DNA from: Otis tarda
Lineage: Eukaryota > Chordata > Aves > Otidiformes > Otididae
Reading direction: 5' to 3'
Length of the DNA stretch: 64,000 bases
NCBI GenBank assembly: GCA_026413225.1
Contig: CM048552.1
Coordinates: 56,497,001-56,561,000, forward strand
Shown: positions 59,675-64,000 of the stretch, in pieces
Numbering within the stretch: position 1 is the first letter of the stretch
Layout of the letters: every line of letters begins with the position of its first letter
The notes under the pieces: generated by a model
The model's database searches: none
The model's input: only the letters and a program-made list of their open reading frames with translations
Told to the model about the DNA's origin: nothing
Position numbers and translations under genes: made by a program

Positions 59675-62600
59675 ACAGGCAGTAATGCGGCAGGGGAAGG
59701 GGCAGGGCAGCCCAGGTGGTGTTCCCGATGCCACGCAGGCAGCAGGGAGTTGTCTGGGTGGACGGTTTGGATTTGCTGCGTGAGGTGGCCTCACTGGGCT
59801 CCTTGCCTTGTACCCGCTCTCGGGACGGGAGCCGAGACTCCTGTGGGAACCACCCTGCAACGCTGCCTTCCCGGGTCCTCCCAAGTGCTTGTGAGGGTGC
59901 AGGGACACAAAGATGCCTCCTCCCCTGAGGGAACTGCCAGGAATAATGCGGAGGGGAAGCGCATGTGATGAGTTGATAGACAGTGTGGTGGGGACGTGCA
60001 TGAGCTGGGAATGAGGACACGTCAGGAGGCTGAAGCCACAGGCAGAACTGGGGCAAAGTTTCATCATCCCTTTGCCCTTCACAGCCTCTCCTTCCACAAA
60101 ACAGTGCCTTACTTGCAGGCTTCGTAAGATAAGAAGACATCAAGGGGCCATTGCTCCCAACAGGGGACACGTAATCCTCTGTAATCCGGACAAATGGCAG
60201 AGGGAGAAGAAAGCCGCCTTATTGTTTTGCTTATACAGCTTTCCCTCTGATCTCCTAATCCCTAGAGTGGGGCTGATCTCACCCATGTTTAGGATCTAAA
60301 AGGGACACATCCCAGCCAGCTGCTCAGGTCTTGCCTATGATCACCAGAAATCAGCAGCACCTTATCAGAAGCACCCAAGATAAGATGACCAACCTTTTGG
60401 GTAGGTTGGTATCTCTCATCAGCTGCAGAACCAGCCAAATGCCACTGGAAATGGCACTTTGAAGAGCTACATGCAAACAAGGAGAGTCCCATCCCCAGGT
60501 CTGTCACCACCAACCCTCCACTGCAAAAGCTGAAAGCACGTCAACCCAAGGGGATTATGTCTTCTCCCATAAACAAAACCAGGAAGTTACCCAGGTATCT
60601 CCTGTTACAGCATCCCCTGCTACACCAATGCCTTTTCTACGACACAAAGGAGGAGAGGGACAGAGAGAGGGACAGTCACCCAGGATGAAGCCACCTGGCT
60701 CATGTCTCACTGAAGTGCCAGCTCTGAGGGGGAGGCTCATTCCTACCTCAAGCCCACTGGAGCCCATCAGCTGGTTACATGAGGGAAGCAAGCTGAAGGG
60801 GATAAAGAAAAGCTTGCTTGTTAGTCAGCCCCAAATGGTGTTCAGCCATCTACGTAACGGAGAAGGGGCATGTAAGGTACTCCTATGCTACACCCCAAAA
60901 CAGAGCCCCAGGTAGACATATGACCCATACCTCTCCTCAGGCACCTGGTCCCTCACTCCGTCACCGAGGAGAGGGGACAGGTGATGGGCTGTTCCTCCCA
61001 AAAAGTACAACACATTTCTGTGCTGAGGGCTGGTTATTTGTAGCTTCCTCCTCTTGGTTCCCCCCACACCCAAAACAAAAGCACAAAGGATGACACAGAT
61101 GAGTCTGGGTGAGTACAACTAGTTTTTCTCCTCCTCCCTCATCATTCGTTCTTTCCTCTCCCCCAGCAGAAGAGATGGATGGGAGGGAGCTCCCCCAACA
61201 GCCACAATCATAACGAACCTCTCTCAATAAAGTAACCCCCTCCCAAGCCTAAATATTAGGCTGAGCCCACAGAAAAAGAAGCCCAAGGGGCTTCCCTCCA
61301 AAAAAATACCTCTCCTATTTACAGTATTGCTTTCGCTCACAGTCACAGAGCAAGGGATGTGTGCCCAGTCCCTCCTGGTGTGTCCATGGGTCTAGCTGGT
61401 CCCCCTCTCCGATCCTCACCAGTGGTGAACCGCCAGCAAGGGGGCGCAAGCCATGGGGAGGACAAGCCATGGGGACAACCACCAGCAGCAGAAGTCTGCT
61501 GGTAGGAGCAGGTAGAAACGGTGCCTATCTACAGCGGAGAACAACTGCCCCCTTCCCTGTCGTTTCGGACAGCTGGAGAGGAGGAGAAGGACTGGCAACT
61601 TTGGTGTCCTTCAGTGAGATGTTCATACAACCGCAGGCCAGACCCATATCCCATCCTCCCGACTCCTAAGGGTGCTCTGGGGAATAGGCTGGATGCTCAG
61701 GGGGAGCACCTATGGATTTGGGATCTGCCCCTGATCTCAGCTACTGGGGCCAGTGTTGCGCGGAGCAGGGTGGCTGCCTGGGGAACGGAGCTCCTTGCTG
61801 CTGCAAGGCATACCCTGCTTCTTGTGCTCTGAGATGTCTGTGCTGAGGAGAATTGTCCAGGAGGCTATTGCTGAATTATTTCCCTTTAGGGACCGTCTTT
61901 ACACATAGACCTTACTTCTCTGCTGGAATAACGAGTGTGCTTCCACAGCCACATCTGCTTGAAGCGAAATCGTGAGTGTGGAGTGATGGCCATGCGAGCT
62001 CTGTCTGAGAGTCACTACTGCCACCTAGGTGAGGCTTTGAAGACAGCCAGGATCTGAGATGCTGCAGAAGACGCACTAAGGTATTGTAGTCTAAGTAAAG
62101 TACACAGTAAGACCAGTTTTCGGAGAGCTCAGTCTGGCCCCAACCAGTTCTCTGCATGCCAAGACCTCCTCCCCACCTGAGTGGGAGGCAAAGTGTAGCC
62201 GCACGGAGCAGGACCCTTCCCTGCTTGGTTGCACCCCTGTGCAAGAGCCAGATGCACCCTGGCCATCCCAGCAGCGTAGTTTCTTTCCGGGGGGGGTCCT
62301 GTTCCATTCCTGTGTCTTACAAAGAGGCCTTGAACTGCGGTAGCAGAGAAATGGAGGAGGCTTCAGCAGGACGTGAGGAGTGAAACTGGCCTTCTTCTCC
62401 TCCTCCTGCTCAGGGTGAGATGGCAAAGCTCTCCTCTCCCCCTCGAACCAGCCCAGCTGGGAACGGGGGCTCTTGGGACTCCCTAGAAGCCCACCTCCTC
62501 CATCCTTCCTCCCACAGGGACTGTGCCTGGGGGCTGGGGACTGGGCACGGCTCCCCTCCTGCCTCACCAAACACAGGCCTGAGAAGAGTGGCGAGCAGGA

Positions 62601-63450
62601 CATACAGGCGAGGGGAAGCACCTCCACCTCAATCCAAGGGGGCTGGCGAAGGAGTGACTCTCACAGCACTGCCCCTCTGCTCCGCCGAATCTCCTGCTGT
62701 GACCTACAGATGTACCTGTGGTTTTTGATTGTACCCGCAAATCTTCCTCCTTCCCTTCCCATTTTATCTCTTTGTGCTCCCCCCCCCAATACAACTTCTC
62801 CCCAAACCCTCTAAAAATAAAGCACCCCTCCCTCACTAGCGTGTGGCAGAGAAAAGCCCCCTTCTTTGCATGGGGGACACCATTCTCGCTCCTCTCCAGC
62901 CCCTCCTCTACCCTCGCACTCCTGCATGCTGACTCCAGCACTGTCCCCCTCCCTGAGCCACCAGGCCCTCTGGCCTGATTCGGATGCTCCCACATCTACT
63001 CCAGCCTTTAGCGACACCGTCTCTTCTAGGAAGGTCCCTGGTTCCTCTCCTTCCCTTCTTCCTCCAACACCCTCTCCCCTGCCCTGCCCGTGCCATCGCC
63101 CCTCTCCAGCCCACCGGCCAGACGCTGCCCTCCGCAGCAAGGCAGGAGGGAGAGGAGGAAAGGGGGGACCTTCCTGTCACAACGTGGTGACAGATTTTGA
63201 AAGAATTTGGTTCCGGCGGGTAGTTTTGGGGGGAGGAGAAGGAGGAGGTGATTGGGAAACTCTTTTTTTCTTTTTTTTTTTTTTCCTTTTTTAAAAACGA
63301 TAAATAAAAACAGATGACCCAGAAGGCTGGAGCATAGCTGAGAGCCACCTCTTGTGCCTCTACGCACATGTCTGGTTTGTGCCTTGGCTTTCTGCCGGCA
63401 GTGGGAAAGGGGGCAGAAGGGAAAGGGGAAGGGAAAGGGGCATCGGTGGC

Positions 63451-63669
63451 TCAGTAGTTCTGCGTTTGGTACCCCTGTGTCTCGGTGTCAAAAGCATCTG
63501 CTGGAGGGGGCTGCTGGTACGTCCCCACCGCATCTGTAGCATCTTCCTCGTTCGTGTAGGGAGCATAAGGCATGCCGGAGTCCTGGCTTGGGTCCATGTA
63601 GTCCTGGGAGAAGAGGGCCGAATCGGCACCCAGCTGGAAACGCTGATACGCCAGGAATGCCTGGCCCAC
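63451..63669 (-). CDS. SYNGR1: Synaptogyrin-1, last coding exon (partial gene)
   Basis: Synaptogyrin-1 is a four-pass membrane protein of synaptic vesicles that takes part in vesicle biogenesis and short-term plasticity. This exon encodes the last 72 residues and the TGA stop. It begins VGQAFLAYQRF at the end of the fourth membrane helix and continues as the cytoplasmic tail with GADSALFSQDYMDPSQDS and MPYAPY. It ends in the Tyr/Gln-rich GTYQQPPPADAF and GYQTQNY. These blocks match mammalian synaptogyrin-1 isoform a, and the middle (TNEEDATDAV) is more divergent. The acceptor is cctcccttaaag after a long pyrimidine tract, entering at phase 0. The frame stays open upstream to 63756, but that is intron. 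The upstream exons lie beyond the right edge of the window. Confidence 0.95.
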   Translation of the reverse strand: MGQAFLAYQRFQLGADSALFSQDYMDPSQDSGMPYAPYTNEEDATDAVGTYQQPPPADAFDTETQGYQTQNY

Positions 63670-64000
63670 CTTTAAGGGAGGAGGTGGAGGGAAGAGATGG
63701 GAAGTGGAGAGGGGAGGGGAGAAAGAGAGGGGGAACACACCAAGAGAAACAAACAAAAGTGGGGTTAGTAGTGGTTATGGATTAGTGCGTGAGGCCTGCT
63801 TTGCAAACCGCCGGTGAAACCCTTCCATGAGCACGGAGGTTCAGGCTGCCCCATAGAAAGCAGGAGCCTGCCGGGAGAGGGCTGGACAGGGAAGGCTGCG
63901 AGCCCAGCTGGCTGCGTGCAGCTTGCCGGGGCTCCCCACTGTCTCTGGGGTGTGCTGGGCACCTCCTGCCCGGTGGTGGGGTTTCACTGATGTGGCACAG
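63670..64000 (-). other. SYNGR1: SYNGR1 intron before the last exon (partial)
   Basis: The minus strand shows a long CT-rich tract directly before the acceptor at 63671-63670. The rest is unremarkable and runs off the window. Confidence 0.85.

Larger units (their letters stand above)
59380..63450 (-). other. SYNGR1: SYNGR1 3' UTR, about 4.1 kb
   Basis: The stretch runs from the SYNGR1 stop codon to the first AATAAA I can find on the minus strand. Mammalian SYNGR1 mRNAs also have 3' UTRs of several kilobases, which supports this reading. Open frames inside it (for example 62091-62627 minus) are unconserved. Purine/pyrimidine-biased tracts lie at 63040-63290, including a T-rich run at about 63265-63293. 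An AT-alternating tract lies near the distal end. Confidence 0.65.

Noticed and set aside
61432-61450. Second CTCF-like motif (CCAGCAAGGGGGCGC)
   Set aside because: It has several mismatches in the 5' half of the core and lies within the SYNGR1 3' UTR. Much weaker than the 54204 site.
62091-62627. 178-codon minus-strand frame within the SYNGR1 3' UTR
   Set aside because: Low-complexity Ser/Gly/Pro-rich translation with no conserved motif, lying wholly in the inferred UTR.
1-64000. CRISPR arrays, bacterial operons, phage elements, tRNA or rRNA genes
   Set aside because: The window is vertebrate nuclear DNA. I saw no spaced direct-repeat array, no tRNA-like or rRNA-like segment, and no prokaryotic gene layout.

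Overview
The window is nuclear DNA from a bird. It holds four truncated CR1 non-LTR retrotransposons whose 3' ends carry the ATTCTATG-type octamer, which is typical of avian genomes. It also holds spliced vertebrate genes in a conserved order. Reading left to right, all three recognisable genes lie on the minus strand: MGAT3 (intronless coding exon, 1491-2999), TAB1 (eleven coding exons, 44963-53307) and the last coding exon of SYNGR1 (63451-63669). In transcriptional order this is SYNGR1 > TAB1 > MGAT3, the same head-to-tail order as on human chromosome 22q13. No species can be named from the sequence alone.

Region 1-21.5 kb is the MGAT3 locus. It contains 3' UTR and downstream sequence, the whole coding exon with a clean splice acceptor directly before the start codon, about 17.7 kb of non-coding DNA that I read as the 5' intron, and a strong CpG island at about 20.2-21.5 kb. 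That island is the best candidate promoter and non-coding first exon. Region 21.5-44.5 kb is intergenic, with two CR1 fragments, simple repeats and no supportable gene. Region 44.5-53.6 kb is the complete TAB1 gene: all ten introns have GT-AG ends and all reading frames join without a gap to give a 502-residue protein. Its start codon sits in a perfect TISU/YY1 motif within a CpG island. Region 53.6-59.4 kb is intergenic, with a near-perfect CTCF-like motif, a local 28-29 bp repeat and the CR1 copy with the longest uninterrupted open stretch. Region 59.4-63.45 kb is a long SYNGR1 3' UTR ending at a canonical AATAAA, and the window ends inside the SYNGR1 intron upstream of its last exon.

The genes do not form a pathway. 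MGAT3 is a Golgi glycosyltransferase that adds bisecting GlcNAc. TAB1 is a pseudophosphatase adaptor that activates TAK1 and p38-alpha. SYNGR1 is a synaptic-vesicle membrane protein. I found no RNA gene, CRISPR array, operon or credible previously undescribed system. The points worth a second look are regulatory or structural: the TAB1 TISU start, an immediate stop codon at the TAB1 exon 10 donor that would give a TAB1-beta-like product, a shortened MGAT3 C-terminus, the MGAT3 CpG island with a pentanucleotide repeat, and several candidate binding-site clusters.
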